Origin: Candidatus Poribacteria bacterium
GTDB taxonomy: Bacteria; Poribacteria; WGA-4E; WGA-3G
Assembly (NCBI GenBank): GCA_028824685.1
Contig: JAPPCZ010000010.1
Location: forward strand, 1 to 64,000
DNA: 64,000 nucleotides
Reading direction: 5' to 3'
Notes under the pieces: model-generated
What the model was told of the DNA's origin: nothing
Database searches by the model: none
The model's input: the letters and a program-made list of their open reading frames with translations, nothing else
In this document: one piece after another, positions 44,278 through 53,562 of the stretch
Layout: every line of letters begins with the position of its first letter
Numbering within the stretch: the first letter of the stretch is position 1
Program-made: the position numbers and the translations under genes

Positions 44278-44396
44278 TGCACACCTTGTTTCAACCGAAT
44301 AGGCAGGTAACCCCGCGTTACCTGCACACTCAAAGGCGTTTATTAGGAAAAGTGACGACTCGCTGGGGATATTTGAAGCAAAAATTAGCACAGTAG
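44277..44396 (+). CDS. 39-codon ORF ending in the recurrent TTxWGxLK tail
   Basis: The ATG overlaps the stop of the upstream gene (TAATG), and the frame reads MHTLFQPNRQVTPRYL, then ends LLGKVTTRWGYLKQKLAQ. The last 16 residues match the tail found on the LamG proteins (GKLTTTWGKLK). It may be a translationally coupled small protein, or the displaced C-terminus of the upstream protein after a frameshift, or a gene remnant. A hairpin GCAGGTAAC/GTTACCTGC lies inside (44303-44325). Confidence 0.4.
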   Translation: MHTLFQPNRQVTPRYLHTQRRLLGKVTTRWGYLKQKLAQ

Positions 44397-44421
44397 AAAA
44401 CAAAAAACCGATTTCTAACAC

Positions 44422-44460
44422 AGGCAGGTACCCATTTGGGTATCTGCCTATTTCTTTTTA
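44422..44460 (+). terminator. Rho-independent terminator
   Basis: AGGCAGGTACCC (44422-44433) pairs with GGGTATCTGCCT (44438-44449) with one wobble, around a 4-base loop, followed by ATTTCTTTTTATT. It lies 26 bases after the 39-codon ORF. The same GCAGGTA core appears in the hairpin at 44303-44325. Confidence 0.75.
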
Positions 44461-44603
44461 TTCAATGTAAACCTGAAAAAGTGATTTACGTTAAAATATG
44501 TGTTATAATAAATATAGGGAAAAATATTAAAAACATATATAAAGAGGAGGTGCTATTTCATAAACTTACCTACACTAGGCCTTATGAAACTAAGCATGCT
44601 TTT

Positions 44604-45716
44604 ATGATTAAATATTTCGCGCTACTTTTTTCGGTAGTTTTCTTTCTGCCAACCTCAATCTTTGCGGGTCCGGGAAGGACAGGTGCACAAATTCTGAACT
44701 TAGGGGGTGGTGCACGTGCAAGAGCCTTGGGTGACGCATTTTCCGCTATGTCCGGCGATGTGACCGCATCGCTTTGGAATCCAAGTGGGTTGGCAGAGAT
44801 GCCAGAAAGCAAATTACGTGCTGGTCAAAAAGGGGCACAAGCCTCTATGTTTTACACAGATTATAGTGCACCATTTGGTGAAGCTGGCGAGGGATTATAT
44901 TACACTTTCATTTCGGGTGCAATGCCGCTCGGAAACGCTGGAACTGTTGGTGCAACCCTTCAGTTGCAGGGACAAGGCACTATTCAAGTAACGAGCGATT
45001 CACCCGATGTCCTTCGCGAAGAAAGCCTTGGAACTAACATGGCGTTGACCTTCTCCTATGCTGATAGAATAACAGATTCTTTAGTTGCGGGAATTAACGG
45101 TAAAATGATTCGGATGGTACTCGGCCGAGAAAGCGGAAGTTCTTATGCCGTTGATTTGGGAATGCAGTATCTTCTGCCTTTCGATCTGATACCTACAACT
45201 TTAGGTGTGGTCGTACAGAACATTGGACCCGGTATCTCTTTTATTGATGAAAACCAAGCGGACCCATTGCCGAGAATGCTCAGGATCGGCACTTCCACGA
45301 GTCTCTACCATGATAGGTTTAATCATCTTCGCTTTGTAAGTGGAATTTCAGCGTATATTGATAAGTTGAGAGAAGATGAGGCGGAATTGCACGCGGATCT
45401 GGAACGGCTTAACGTAGACAGAGCTGAAAAACTAACGGAAGAACAGTTACTATCCGATAGAGGTGTTGGACTACGTGCGTTTGAATGGCGACATCTGCAA
45501 AAAAATCTCGGCTTAGAATACTGGCTTGGTAATCTATTGGCATTAAGGGTTGGCTACAAATCCGAACCAGGAATTAACCTTCCTGAGCTAACAGATTATA
45601 TTACTTACGGTATTGGAATAAAGTTATATCTATTCAATTTAGACATAACTTACGGACCCCGTTTTGGTCCCAGTCAAGCGCGGCTTATTGAAGCAACAGG
45701 AGTCGTCGCTTTTTAA
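44604..45716 (+). CDS. PorV/UPF0164-type outer-membrane beta-barrel protein
   Basis: This protein is 370 residues from the ATG at 44604, with a signal peptide IKYFALLFSVVFFLPTSIFAG. The mature N-terminus shows the family pattern GRTGAQILNLGGGARARALGDAFSAMSGDVTASLWNPSGLA, then alternating beta-strands and a C-terminal GIKLYLFNLDITYGP. The family includes PorV-type and FadL-like barrels; in type IX secretion PorV helps release and anchor cargo bearing C-terminal domains, which fits the sorting-like tails in this window (inference). The start is uncertain: a strong GAGGAGGTG sits near 44544 with no usable in-frame start right after it. Probably co-transcribed with the next gene. Confidence 0.75.
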   Translation: MIKYFALLFSVVFFLPTSIFAGPGRTGAQILNLGGGARARALGDAFSAMSGDVTASLWNPSGLAEMPESKLRAGQKGAQASMFYTDYSAPFGEAGEGLYYTFISGAMPLGNAGTVGATLQLQGQGTIQVTSDSPDVLREESLGTNMALTFSYADRITDSLVAGINGKMIRMVLGRESGSSYAVDLGMQYLLPFDLIPTTLGVVVQNIGPGISFIDENQADPLPRMLRIGTSTSLYHDRFNHLRFVSGISAYIDKLREDEAELHADLERLNVDRAEKLTEEQLLSDRGVGLRAFEWRHLQKNLGLEYWLGNLLALRVGYKSEPGINLPELTDYITYGIGIKLYLFNLDITYGPRFGPSQARLIEATGVVAF

Positions 45717-45781
45717 AATTATTCAAGGTCAAGTGAAAATACAAATATTTGTATGAATTACTTTGAGGTAACATCAATAAA

Positions 45782-46582
45782 GTGAAACCTAACTTTACTA
45801 TCATTGTATCTCTGATAATTTTCTGTCTTTCGTCAGGTATGTGTCTATCGTCAAATGAATCTCAGACAGATCCATTAACATATTTCCATCTGGATTCTAA
45901 GCTTGGAACCCGAGTGTTGGCGCAACAATCTACTGTTTCAGCGGCAACAACCGAAAACATTGTATCCATGAAGTCCCCAAATGAAGCATTTCTATATTCG
46001 CTTGCTATTCCGGGCATGGGGCAGCTGTACACTGGTGCCAAGCACGGCTATATCTATACGGCTGCAGAGGTCGGTTTGTTCGTTACCTATTTTATCCTAC
46101 GTAACAATGCCGTGAACACTCGTGACGAATACCGCGAGGTCGTCAGGGAGAATATAATCTTTGAAGGTCCTGGGAATTTTGAAGCGTGGGACCCAATTGA
46201 AGATTTTGAACACGCCACACAATATGAAAACTGGAACCACGTCTATGATTCAGAGGAAACGCATAATCGTACAGGCAAGTGGTACTGGAAAGACCTTGAT
46301 CCGTCATTAAAAAATGAACGGGATAGCACCATTGAGTTTGATTCAAAATATCGGTTGGAGGCTTTTGACTTGAGACAAAAAGCGAATGACACATTTCAAA
46401 ACGCACGTACAGTTTTAGGTTTGGTGATTTTAAACCATGTTTTCAGTGCGGTGGAAGCGCGTATCACGACTAAACGTTGGAACAAAAAGCAAGAACAGAC
46501 TCGTTCACTTGAAATAGGTATGCAAACTGATACGTCTACAGGGGCACTCACAGGGATACTCGTTTTTAAGAAAAAGTTTTAA
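45782..46582 (+). CDS. DUF5683-like membrane protein
   Basis: This 266-residue protein starts at a GTG with GAGGTAAC upstream. A signal peptide (IIVSLIIFCLSSGMCLSS) is followed by the core EAFLYSLAIPGMGQLYTGAKHGYIYTAAEVGLFVTYFILRNNAV, the hallmark of small envelope proteins with the PGxGQLY motif. A hydrophilic loop then leads to a late helix ARTVLGLVILNHVFSAVEA. Its biochemical role is not known. It follows the PorV-like gene by 65 bases and the DapA-family gene begins 12 bases after its stop, suggesting one transcript. Confidence 0.75.
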   Translation: MKPNFTIIVSLIIFCLSSGMCLSSNESQTDPLTYFHLDSKLGTRVLAQQSTVSAATTENIVSMKSPNEAFLYSLAIPGMGQLYTGAKHGYIYTAAEVGLFVTYFILRNNAVNTRDEYREVVRENIIFEGPGNFEAWDPIEDFEHATQYENWNHVYDSEETHNRTGKWYWKDLDPSLKNERDSTIEFDSKYRLEAFDLRQKANDTFQNARTVLGLVILNHVFSAVEARITTKRWNKKQEQTRSLEIGMQTDTSTGALTGILVFKKKF

Positions 46583-46594
46583 AAGGAGGAACTT

Positions 46595-47533
46595 ATGCCA
46601 TTAGCGTTACCACATCTTTTGGATGCTCTAAATTCCGTCACAGCAATTCCAATTATTCCTTTCAAAAATGGCAAAATTGATTACGTTGGACATGCAAAGA
46701 ACATTGATTATTTAATGACCAACAACTACCTTGATGAAGGGCGAAAACGCGTCATCGCCATTGCAGGAACAAGTCTAATACACCATATCGCTGAAACGCA
46801 GCAGTTACGACTCATTGAAAAAACAGGTCAACAGATGGGTGATGACGGTATCCTCATATCAGGAATCGTTCCGAATCCAATTAGACAAGCAGGACAACTT
46901 ATTGAAGCACAGTCTGAACTCAATAAACCACCGGACGCATATCTGTTAATGCCATTAACTGGGGTTTCTAACCCCGAGGGAATCTATGAAGAATATATGA
47001 AATTAGGTGAACATTACGGAAGCAAATGTGATGCAAGGTTTCTTTACTATTTTCGGCAAAAACGCGACTTAGAAGCAGTTATCCGACTGTTAAACGATTC
47101 GCCGCATTTTATTGGTGTAAAAATTGGTACTGATGAAAATGATGTACAGCCACTTATTGAAGGTGTTGGCGACAGTGGAATTGTGATGTGGGGTATCGGG
47201 GACAGGTGCACACGTCCAGCACAACTCGGCACAAAAGGACATACGTCCGGTATTGCAGTCGCTTATGCACGCGCTTCAGACGAAATCAACAATGCCCAAC
47301 GGCGTGGTGATTATGAAACTTCTGCGCGCATTGAAGCCGACATTGCACCGCTTGAAGAGATCCGTTTTATGAACGAGCGCGTTTATAACTATTCTGCTGT
47401 TGTTGAAGCGATGATTTTAAGCGGTTTTGACGATGTTGAAGCAGGAGCCGGAGGCCCATTTAATCCGCGCGTCCCACCAGAAATTCATAAACAACTCCGT
47501 GGAGTGACACAGGATTTAAAACGGTATCATTAG
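46595..47533 (+). CDS. Dihydrodipicolinate synthase (DapA)/N-acetylneuraminate lyase family aldolase
   Basis: This 312-residue TIM-barrel protein has the Schiff-base lysine in HFIGVKIGTDEN (Lys176) and the catalytic tyrosine region FLYYF (Tyr151/152). AAAGGAGGAACTT precedes the ATG. The usual DapA GTTGE motif is replaced by GTSLIHH, so lysine biosynthesis is unlikely and another pyruvate-type aldolase or lyase reaction is more likely (inference). It is 12 bases after the envelope protein gene. Confidence 0.8.
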   Translation: MPLALPHLLDALNSVTAIPIIPFKNGKIDYVGHAKNIDYLMTNNYLDEGRKRVIAIAGTSLIHHIAETQQLRLIEKTGQQMGDDGILISGIVPNPIRQAGQLIEAQSELNKPPDAYLLMPLTGVSNPEGIYEEYMKLGEHYGSKCDARFLYYFRQKRDLEAVIRLLNDSPHFIGVKIGTDENDVQPLIEGVGDSGIVMWGIGDRCTRPAQLGTKGHTSGIAVAYARASDEINNAQRRGDYETSARIEADIAPLEEIRFMNERVYNYSAVVEAMILSGFDDVEAGAGGPFNPRVPPEIHKQLRGVTQDLKRYH

Positions 47534-47632
47534 GAACAAACTGTGCAGTTGCTTGTTTAATGTTTCCTCAAATTTGTCAAGTTTGCAGATTTTATATTAC
47601 TGCTTAGGAATCCACAAAGAGAGACTCCTCCC

Positions 47633-49345
47633 ATGTCGTTTGATAGTTTAACCCTTCACCTTGTTACACACGAGTTACGCCAAGCCCTCTTAGGTGGCAC
47701 AATTCGCCATATTGAGCAAGCAAACCCCAGTGCTTTTTCATTTAAGATTGGGCAGGGCACAGATACGCATTGGTTAACTGTATCTGCACATGCCGTGCAT
47801 GCCCGCGCACACCTAATCCAGAAACCGCCTTCCGGGCAAAAACAGTCCTATTTCGCTGATTTTCTTTCTACTCATCTCAAACACGGTGCTATCACCGAAA
47901 TTGAACAACTTGGTTGGGATAGGATCTTGAAAATAACCGTCCAGCCCAAATCTGACGAACCGATTCAACCGCCGCGTAAGGCAATTATTGCTGAATTTAT
48001 GGGAAAACATAGTAATATCATTCTAATTGATGCTACCGATGATAGAATCTTGGAATGCCTGAAACATATTGACGAAACAATGAGTCGATACAGAGAAGTG
48101 TTGCCCGGTGAGACCTATTCGTTGCCACCTCAGCAGACAAAGTTAGACCCATTGAATCTGAATAAAGAAACTTTCTCAGAACATTTTTCAACGTCAGATA
48201 TAACTTGGAAATCTCTTTTTAATAAGATTGACGGACTCAGTCCAACGCTTGCGAAGGAAATTATCGCACGCACAGAAAAAATGGAACTATGGGAGGCATA
48301 CCAACAAGTAGTTGCATATTTTGACCCTAACCATGCTTCTCCGCAATTGATTATGGATGCAAAGAGTCCTTTGGCTGCCTCACCAATACCTTTACATCAA
48401 TTTCCAAGTGCCTCCTCTCAAACTTTTAACACAATGAGCGAGGCACTCACAGCCTACTACGACGCGATTACTTTGAAAGAAAAGAAGGTATCAGAAAAAC
48501 ATACGCTCAGACAGGCATTGGAAAAACAGAAAAATCTACTGCAGCGAAAAGAGAAGGGACTATACGATGATTTAGAACGAGCGGAAAAATCTGAAGATTA
48601 TCGTATCCAAGGCGAACTTATACTTGCAAATCTACACAAAATTGCTCGTGGACAAAAACAGGTTGAACTCCAAAACTACTACAGTCCTGATCTTGAAACC
48701 CTTACGATCCCGCTCAATCCAGAACAAACACCATCCGAAAATGCCCAAACTTTTTTCAAAAAATACACGAAAGCAAAACGCGGCTATTCTCAGATACAAC
48801 AACGACTTGCTGAACTTGAAGCAGAACAAGAAGTTTTACGTTCCTATGAATCCAAAGTAGAATCGGCGGATACGCTTGAGTCACTAAACCATCTCCATAC
48901 TGAATTTGTTGAAAATGGATATCTGAAAACACAACAACGAAACAAGCAGCAACAAGAAAAAAACGAGGGGCCTTTCCGAAGATACATCTCTACCAACGGA
49001 TTTCATATCTACGTTGGTCGTAATAGCCAATCCAATGATCTGCTTTTACGCCAGATTGCTAAACCGCGTGATATGTGGCTCCATGCCAAGCAAATTCACG
49101 GGTCACACGTTATCATCCGCAACCCAGAAAACCGTCCGGACATCCCAATGCCAACCTTATTACAAGCCGCGCAGCTTGCCGCATACTACAGCAAAGCACA
49201 TCATTCAAGTTATGTCCCAGTAGACTACACATGGGCACGCTATGTTGTGAAACGTAAAGGCAACGTTGCGGGTTATGTCCACTACACACACGAAAAGACG
49301 TTGTATGTGGAACCTGCGGTACCCACCTCAAAGATCAGAAAATAG
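47633..49345 (+). CDS. rqcH: Ribosome quality control protein RqcH (NFACT family)
   Basis: This 570-residue protein is the normal length. The NFACT-N start is SFDSLTLHLVTHELRQALLGG, with the Asp-Arg pair at 96-97 (GWDRILKI) needed for alanine-tail activity in characterised RqcH. Central helix-hairpin and coiled-coil regions (about 180-440) follow, then the NFACT-R domain with NDLLLRQIAKPRDMWLHAKQIHGSHVII. It binds obstructed 50S subunits and recruits tRNA-Ala to add C-terminal alanine tails (family knowledge). It is preceded by a 100-base spacer and stands alone. Confidence 0.92.
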   Translation: MSFDSLTLHLVTHELRQALLGGTIRHIEQANPSAFSFKIGQGTDTHWLTVSAHAVHARAHLIQKPPSGQKQSYFADFLSTHLKHGAITEIEQLGWDRILKITVQPKSDEPIQPPRKAIIAEFMGKHSNIILIDATDDRILECLKHIDETMSRYREVLPGETYSLPPQQTKLDPLNLNKETFSEHFSTSDITWKSLFNKIDGLSPTLAKEIIARTEKMELWEAYQQVVAYFDPNHASPQLIMDAKSPLAASPIPLHQFPSASSQTFNTMSEALTAYYDAITLKEKKVSEKHTLRQALEKQKNLLQRKEKGLYDDLERAEKSEDYRIQGELILANLHKIARGQKQVELQNYYSPDLETLTIPLNPEQTPSENAQTFFKKYTKAKRGYSQIQQRLAELEAEQEVLRSYESKVESADTLESLNHLHTEFVENGYLKTQQRNKQQQEKNEGPFRRYISTNGFHIYVGRNSQSNDLLLRQIAKPRDMWLHAKQIHGSHVIIRNPENRPDIPMPTLLQAAQLAAYYSKAHHSSYVPVDYTWARYVVKRKGNVAGYVHYTHEKTLYVEPAVPTSKIRK

Positions 49346-49443
49346 ATGCTTAATCCTTCCTACCCATCGGATGGACACGATTCTATTTGTTTTTGTCTCC
49401 TTAATACCTACAATACTTGAATACTTTGAAAGTTTTAAAATAG

Positions 49444-49472
49444 TTGACACTATTTACAATTGTAATTATACT
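49444..49472 (+). promoter_or_regulatory. Sigma-70-type promoter TTGACA-17-TATACT
   Basis: TTGACA at 49444-49449 and TATACT at 49467-49472 with a 17-base spacer lie 31 bases before the ATG at 49503, and lead into AAGGAGGAATTAATT. Confidence 0.7.
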
Positions 49473-49502
49473 GCATGCAATAAAAACAAGGAGGAATTAA
49501 TT

Positions 49503-50231
49503 ATGAAGTTAGTTAAGTTGCTTCTAATAATTACAATGTTTTGTGCTGTTACACTTTTTGGTGTAGAACAAGCACTTGCATTGGAAGAATTCGTGCCTAT
49601 TGACCTTGAACCACACTCAAACACGAAACTGGTAGGACATCAATGGTGGACGTTAAATGCAGGTGACAATACCTACTCACTCCTACCTATAGGTGAAATA
49701 GGAGAATTTGAGGGACCTGACAAAAAGGTAAAATTTCAGATTATAGACGGTGGTATTGTCCTCTTCGGAACTAATGCGCAAAGATGGCCGAAGGCTGTTA
49801 ATGACATCGTTGTTGAAGGCGTAGCAAAATCTATCTATTTTTTCCACGCAACCGGCTGGTCGCATGGTGGAGGACCAAGTTACAAGTTTGTCATGAATTA
49901 CCGAGGTGGGAAACAGGAAACTCTTGAGATGACAACAGGTTTTAATTCCCATGATTGGTGCCATATTGAAAAGAATTTTCAGGATAAAAACTCTGTATGG
50001 GGATGGACAGCAAACGAAAAACCGGCTTGCAACAAAGCTGGATTGATTACCACGAAATGGGAAAACCCACATCCAAATACAGAAATTGTTTCAATTGATG
50101 CAATCTCTTTAGAAACGGGAGCGGTCCCGATTATTACATCAATTTCATTAGGTGAAGGATCACTTGATGTACATCCTGTTCAAAAGTTGTCTCTCACTTG
50201 GGGTAATCTGAAGCAATCATTTGGACAATAA
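49503..50231 (+). CDS. Secreted beta-sandwich protein with recurrent C-terminal tail
   Basis: This 242-residue protein starts at the ATG after AAGGAGGAATTAATT; the longer upstream frame would lie inside rqcH. It has a signal peptide (LLLIITMFCAVTLFGVEQALA) and a beta-rich domain: FVPIDLEPHSNTKLVG, VKFQIIDGGIVLFG, SIYFFHATGWSHGGGPSYKFVMNY and GKQETLEM, similar to galactose-binding-like sandwiches of secreted planctomycete and poribacterial proteins (inference). It ends VHPVQKLSLTWGNLKQSFGQ, a divergent version of the K-[LFY]-T-T-x-W-G-x-L-K tail. Ligand unknown. Confidence 0.75.
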   Translation: MKLVKLLLIITMFCAVTLFGVEQALALEEFVPIDLEPHSNTKLVGHQWWTLNAGDNTYSLLPIGEIGEFEGPDKKVKFQIIDGGIVLFGTNAQRWPKAVNDIVVEGVAKSIYFFHATGWSHGGGPSYKFVMNYRGGKQETLEMTTGFNSHDWCHIEKNFQDKNSVWGWTANEKPACNKAGLITTKWENPHPNTEIVSIDAISLETGAVPIITSISLGEGSLDVHPVQKLSLTWGNLKQSFGQ

Positions 50232-50420
50232 ATTTACTCAGTCTATATCCAATAATGGGTATGTAAAGTTTTTGGCGAAGTCAACACAATTCTGATTGTA
50301 GGGACCCTGTGCCTGCCCGATATTTAGAAATTTCACATGGGTTGGGCATAGGAATTCCCTCACAATTAGAAGGGTTGTGGTTCCTGACAAATATATATAC
50401 GCCTACAGAACGCTAAAAAA

Positions 50421-50449
50421 TTGACTTTATGCTCCGTGCATGTTATAAT
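50421..50449 (+). promoter_or_regulatory. Strong promoter of groEL, TTGACT-17-TATAAT
   Basis: TTGACT at 50421-50426 and a perfect TATAAT at 50444-50449 with 17-base spacing precede the groEL start by 60 bases. No CIRCE operator (TTAGCACTC-N9-GAGTGCTAA) is visible around it. Confidence 0.75.
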
Positions 50450-50509
50450 TTAAATATATCAATAAAACACTACAGAGAGTTATTTTAAAATTATTTGAGG
50501 AGGAATTTA

Positions 50510-52144
50510 ATGCCAGCAAAGCAAATAATCTTTGACGAAGAGGCGAGGGTTGCACTCAAACGCGGTGCCGATACGCTTGCCAATGCAGTAAAAGTTACAC
50601 TCGGTCCGCGTGGGCGCAATGTCGTGATCCAAAAATCTTTCGGTGCGCCGCTGGTAACATGCGATGGTGTCACTGTCGCAAAAGAAATTGAACTTGAAGA
50701 CCCGTACGAGAATATGGGTGCTCAATTGCTGGAATCTATCGCAACGAAAACAAACGATGTTGCTGGTGATGGAACGACCACTGCTACGTTGTTAGGTCAG
50801 GAGATCCTTCACGAAGGTCTTAAAAACGTTACCGCTGGGGCTGACCCGATGCAGCTAAAAATCGGTATAGACAAAGCAGTAAACGCTGCTGTAGGTGCAA
50901 TCGCTGCCCAAAGCCGCGAAGTTAACACGCATGAAGAAATCTTGCAGGTAGCGTCAATTGCAGCCAACGATCCCGCCAATGATAGCAACATTGGTACTCT
51001 CATCGCAGACGCAATAGAGAAAGTTGGGAACGATGGCGCCATAACCATTGAAGAAGGGAGAACCTCTGAAACGACCGTCGACATTGTTGAAGGAATGCAG
51101 TTCGACCGAGGATTCCTATCACCTCACTTTGTTACAGACCTCCAAGCACAAGTCGTTGAATTTGAGAATCCGTTTATTCTCATTAATACTGGAAAAATCG
51201 GGGCGGTTATGGACATTGCACCGATTATGGAAAAGGTCATGCAACTCAGCCGCCCCTTGCTAATTATTGCTGAGGATGTAGAAGGTGATGCTTTATCTGC
51301 ATTAGTGGTGAATAAACTACGGGGAACGATAGAAGTTGCAGCTGTTAAGGCACCGGGATTCGGGGATAGACGCAAGGAGATGCTGGAAGATATTGCTATC
51401 TTGACAGCGGGGCAAGTGATCTCTGAAGACGCTGGCATCCGTTTAGAGAATATCGTTATCGGTATGTTGGGAACTGCTCAACGCGTTACGATTGACAAAG
51501 ATAACACAACTATTGTCGGTGGTTTCGGCGCAAAAGAGAGCATTGAAGGTAGAGTTGCACAAATACGCACACAGATTGAAGACACGACCTCCGATTATGA
51601 CCGTGAAAAACTGGAAGAACGTCTTGCGAAACTGGCAGGTGGTGTGGCTGTTGTGAACGTAGGTGCAGCGACTGAAGTAGAAATGAAAGAGAAAAAGGCA
51701 CGTTGTGAAGATGCTCTCTCCGCTACCCGGGCCGCTATTGAAGAAGGTATTGTCCCTGGCGGAGGGATTAGTTTATTGCGAGCTATTGCGGGAATTGAAG
51801 CGCTGGAACTTGATGGTGACCAAAATACGGGACTCAACATTGTTAGAGAGGCTTTACGTTCTCCTATTCGGGCAATCGCTGAAAATGCTGGATTTGAAGG
51901 TGCTGTTGTCCTTGCACAAATTGAGGGAAGTGAAGGAAACTACGGATTCAACGCCGCAACAGAGGAATACGGTGATATGATTGAATACGGTGTTATTGAC
52001 CCGACGAAGGTTGTTAGGTCAGCACTACAAAACGCCTCAAGCATTGCCGGATTGCTTCTGACTACTGAGACGTTGATTACAGAGATTGAAGAACCACCCG
52101 ACTTCTCTGAAGCGGCTGACCCTCATGATGACCACATGTACTAA
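50510..52144 (+). CDS. groEL: Chaperonin GroEL
   Basis: This 544-residue protein starts at [19 protein letters not shown] after GAGGAGGAATTTA. The hallmarks are [29 protein letters not shown], the ATP-hydrolysis Asp87 in [13 protein letters not shown], the [21 protein letters not shown] apical hinge, and [20 protein letters not shown]. The C-terminus ends DPHDDHMY instead of the usual GGM-rich flexible tail. groES is not adjacent, so this may be an additional or orphan copy, or the genome keeps groES elsewhere. A hairpin terminator follows. Confidence 0.97.
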   Translation: MPAKQIIFDEEARVALKRGADTLANAVKVTLGPRGRNVVIQKSFGAPLVTCDGVTVAKEIELEDPYENMGAQLLESIATKTNDVAGDGTTTATLLGQEILHEGLKNVTAGADPMQLKIGIDKAVNAAVGAIAAQSREVNTHEEILQVASIAANDPANDSNIGTLIADAIEKVGNDGAITIEEGRTSETTVDIVEGMQFDRGFLSPHFVTDLQAQVVEFENPFILINTGKIGAVMDIAPIMEKVMQLSRPLLIIAEDVEGDALSALVVNKLRGTIEVAAVKAPGFGDRRKEMLEDIAILTAGQVISEDAGIRLENIVIGMLGTAQRVTIDKDNTTIVGGFGAKESIEGRVAQIRTQIEDTTSDYDREKLEERLAKLAGGVAVVNVGAATEVEMKEKKARCEDALSATRAAIEEGIVPGGGISLLRAIAGIEALELDGDQNTGLNIVREALRSPIRAIAENAGFEGAVVLAQIEGSEGNYGFNAATEEYGDMIEYGVIDPTKVVRSALQNASSIAGLLLTTETLITEIEEPPDFSEAADPHDDHMY

Positions 52145-52186
52145 TATCAGTTAAAAAAGGAAATCCCTCACGAAAACCGACACACT

Positions 52187-52220
52187 TTAAGCGCGTTCTT
52201 CGGAGCGCGCTTAATCATTT
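52187..52220 (+). terminator. Terminator after groEL
   Basis: TTAAGCGCG (52187-52195) pairs with CGCGCTTAA (52206-52214) around a 10-base loop, followed by TCATTT. It also lies downstream of the minus-strand gene ending at 52271. Confidence 0.65.
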
Positions 52221-52270
52221 AAGTTTCCTTCCTGCATGTTTACTGTCAAACTTTAATGCTTATAGCAAAG

Positions 52271-52741
52271 TTACAATCGGTAGCGAGCAATCATACCACT
52301 ATCCCAATCACAATCTAAACAGAACATTTCCGTAGGACCCAAGTACTGGATTTTTTTTCCACCGCATGTCGGACATTCGGCTATTTTTCCCACCGTTTCT
52401 GGATTTTCCGATTGCTGAAATATGTTTAGATGGTAAACTTTCATCATACCTGAATAACGGTGTCCAAGCGGACATCTAATCAGATTCGTCTCTTCATTCT
52501 CAAAACGTTCGATCAATTCACGGAGAAACTTCAGCGGATGATGGCAAATTGGACAAGGGTTTGGCACCAATTCTTTTACAACGACAATATCGGTGTCCTC
52601 CGACTGAACTGAGATAGGAGGCAATCCGAGTTGATGTTCAAGTCTTTGTGTCTCATCAGATTCTGGTTCTGATGCTTCAAGGAGTTCAGCGACAACTTCT
52701 GCATAACTTTCAGGGCTGAGTACCACTGCTGTCGGCACCAT
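52271..52741 (-). CDS. Zinc-ribbon protein, function unknown
   Basis: This 156-residue protein has several Cys pairs: CPICHHPLKF near 63, RCPLGHRYSG near 89, CPTCGGKKI near 123 and FCLDCDWD near 139, consistent with two zinc-ribbon modules. The N-terminal 55 residues are acidic (EASEPESDETQRLEHQ). No family recognised. It lies convergent with groEL. Role unknown; nucleic-acid or protein binding is possible. Confidence 0.65.
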   Translation of the reverse strand: MVPTAVVLSPESYAEVVAELLEASEPESDETQRLEHQLGLPPISVQSEDTDIVVVKELVPNPCPICHHPLKFLRELIERFENEETNLIRCPLGHRYSGMMKVYHLNIFQQSENPETVGKIAECPTCGGKKIQYLGPTEMFCLDCDWDSGMIARYRL

Positions 52742-52908
52742 TGTTCCGCCCTTTAAACTCGAAATAAGCCTATGAATACGTTCTAAAATGGCTGGTACCT
52801 CCCATATTGGAAAACCTCATCATGATATGACTCAAACAAAATTAGATGGGTTGATCTTCCCGAATTATACTTTTAGCAAACAAAACGCTGGTAATATTTG
52901 GAAATTCC

Positions 52909-53274
52909 TTATTCTCCAGTTGGTTCAGTTGCCAACAATTCTTCGCGAGAACGCGCTAATGAGGAAGTGCCTCGTTGTGATCGATACGTATCAGCTGACT
53001 GGCTACGGATTATGATAAGGTCATCACCATCTCGCTCGATGCTATCGCCCGCCATTAGTGCGGTTTCCAATTTTCTCATACTGGTCAAGAAGTTAATTAT
53101 TACTCGTCCGGATTCAAGTATATTGATAACCCAGCCATTATCTGTTTTGACGCGGTTAAATTGAAGTGGAATATCAATGGATTGAATCTGATCCACGTTT
53201 ACAATAAATCCACTTCCTGCAGCGTTTTGATCTGTATTTTCAGCAATTTCGTTCATACCATTTTCGTCTGCCAT
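52909..53274 (-). CDS. Small conserved-looking protein, function unknown
   Basis: This 121-residue protein has no signal peptide or membrane segment. It is acidic at the start (MADENGMNEIAENTDQ), has a beta-rich middle (IQSIDIPLQFNRVKTDNGWVINILESGRVIINFL), and a Ser/Arg-rich end. An AAAGGGGACAAA site precedes the ATG. No family recognised. Bases 53275-53562 hold an AGGAGCGAGCTCCAGCTCGCGACC repeat arm near 53417 and the next promoter. Confidence 0.55.
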   Translation of the reverse strand: MADENGMNEIAENTDQNAAGSGFIVNVDQIQSIDIPLQFNRVKTDNGWVINILESGRVIINFLTSMRKLETALMAGDSIERDGDDLIIIRSQSADTYRSQRGTSSLARSREELLATEPTGE

Positions 53275-53500
53275 TTTTGTCCCCTTTTGTAAGAAAATAG
53301 GTTATTCTTGTAATTCTACCTAAAGATATGAATGTTTGTCAACCTATTTATCAAAATGCGTCAGAACCATCCAATTTTCCAATAATTCTACCTTCTCAAA
53401 AAAACCTCTTCCTATAGGAGCGAGCTCCAGCTCGCGACCTTTCGATTAAAACCGGTCATAAACTGACAATTGAATACCTCTGCATTACACTAAAAATCTA

Positions 53501-53530
53501 TTGACAGAGACCGCTATGTCAAGATATAAT
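53501..53530 (+). promoter_or_regulatory. Promoter TTGACA-18-TATAAT for the envelope array
   Basis: TTGACA at 53501-53506 and TATAAT at 53525-53530 precede the first gene of the array (ATG 53563). Spacing is 18 bases, close to ideal. Confidence 0.75.
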
Positions 53531-53562
53531 TTAATAGATTATATAAAGAAAGCACTTACCGA

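Noticed and set aside
50421..50509. CIRCE heat-shock operator before groEL
   Set aside because: The expected TTAGCACTC-N9-GAGTGCTAA inverted repeat is not present; only a plain strong promoter.
53275..53562. Possible small RNA between two genes
   Set aside because: Only one repeat arm and a promoter for the downstream gene are visible; no compact paired structure or terminator.
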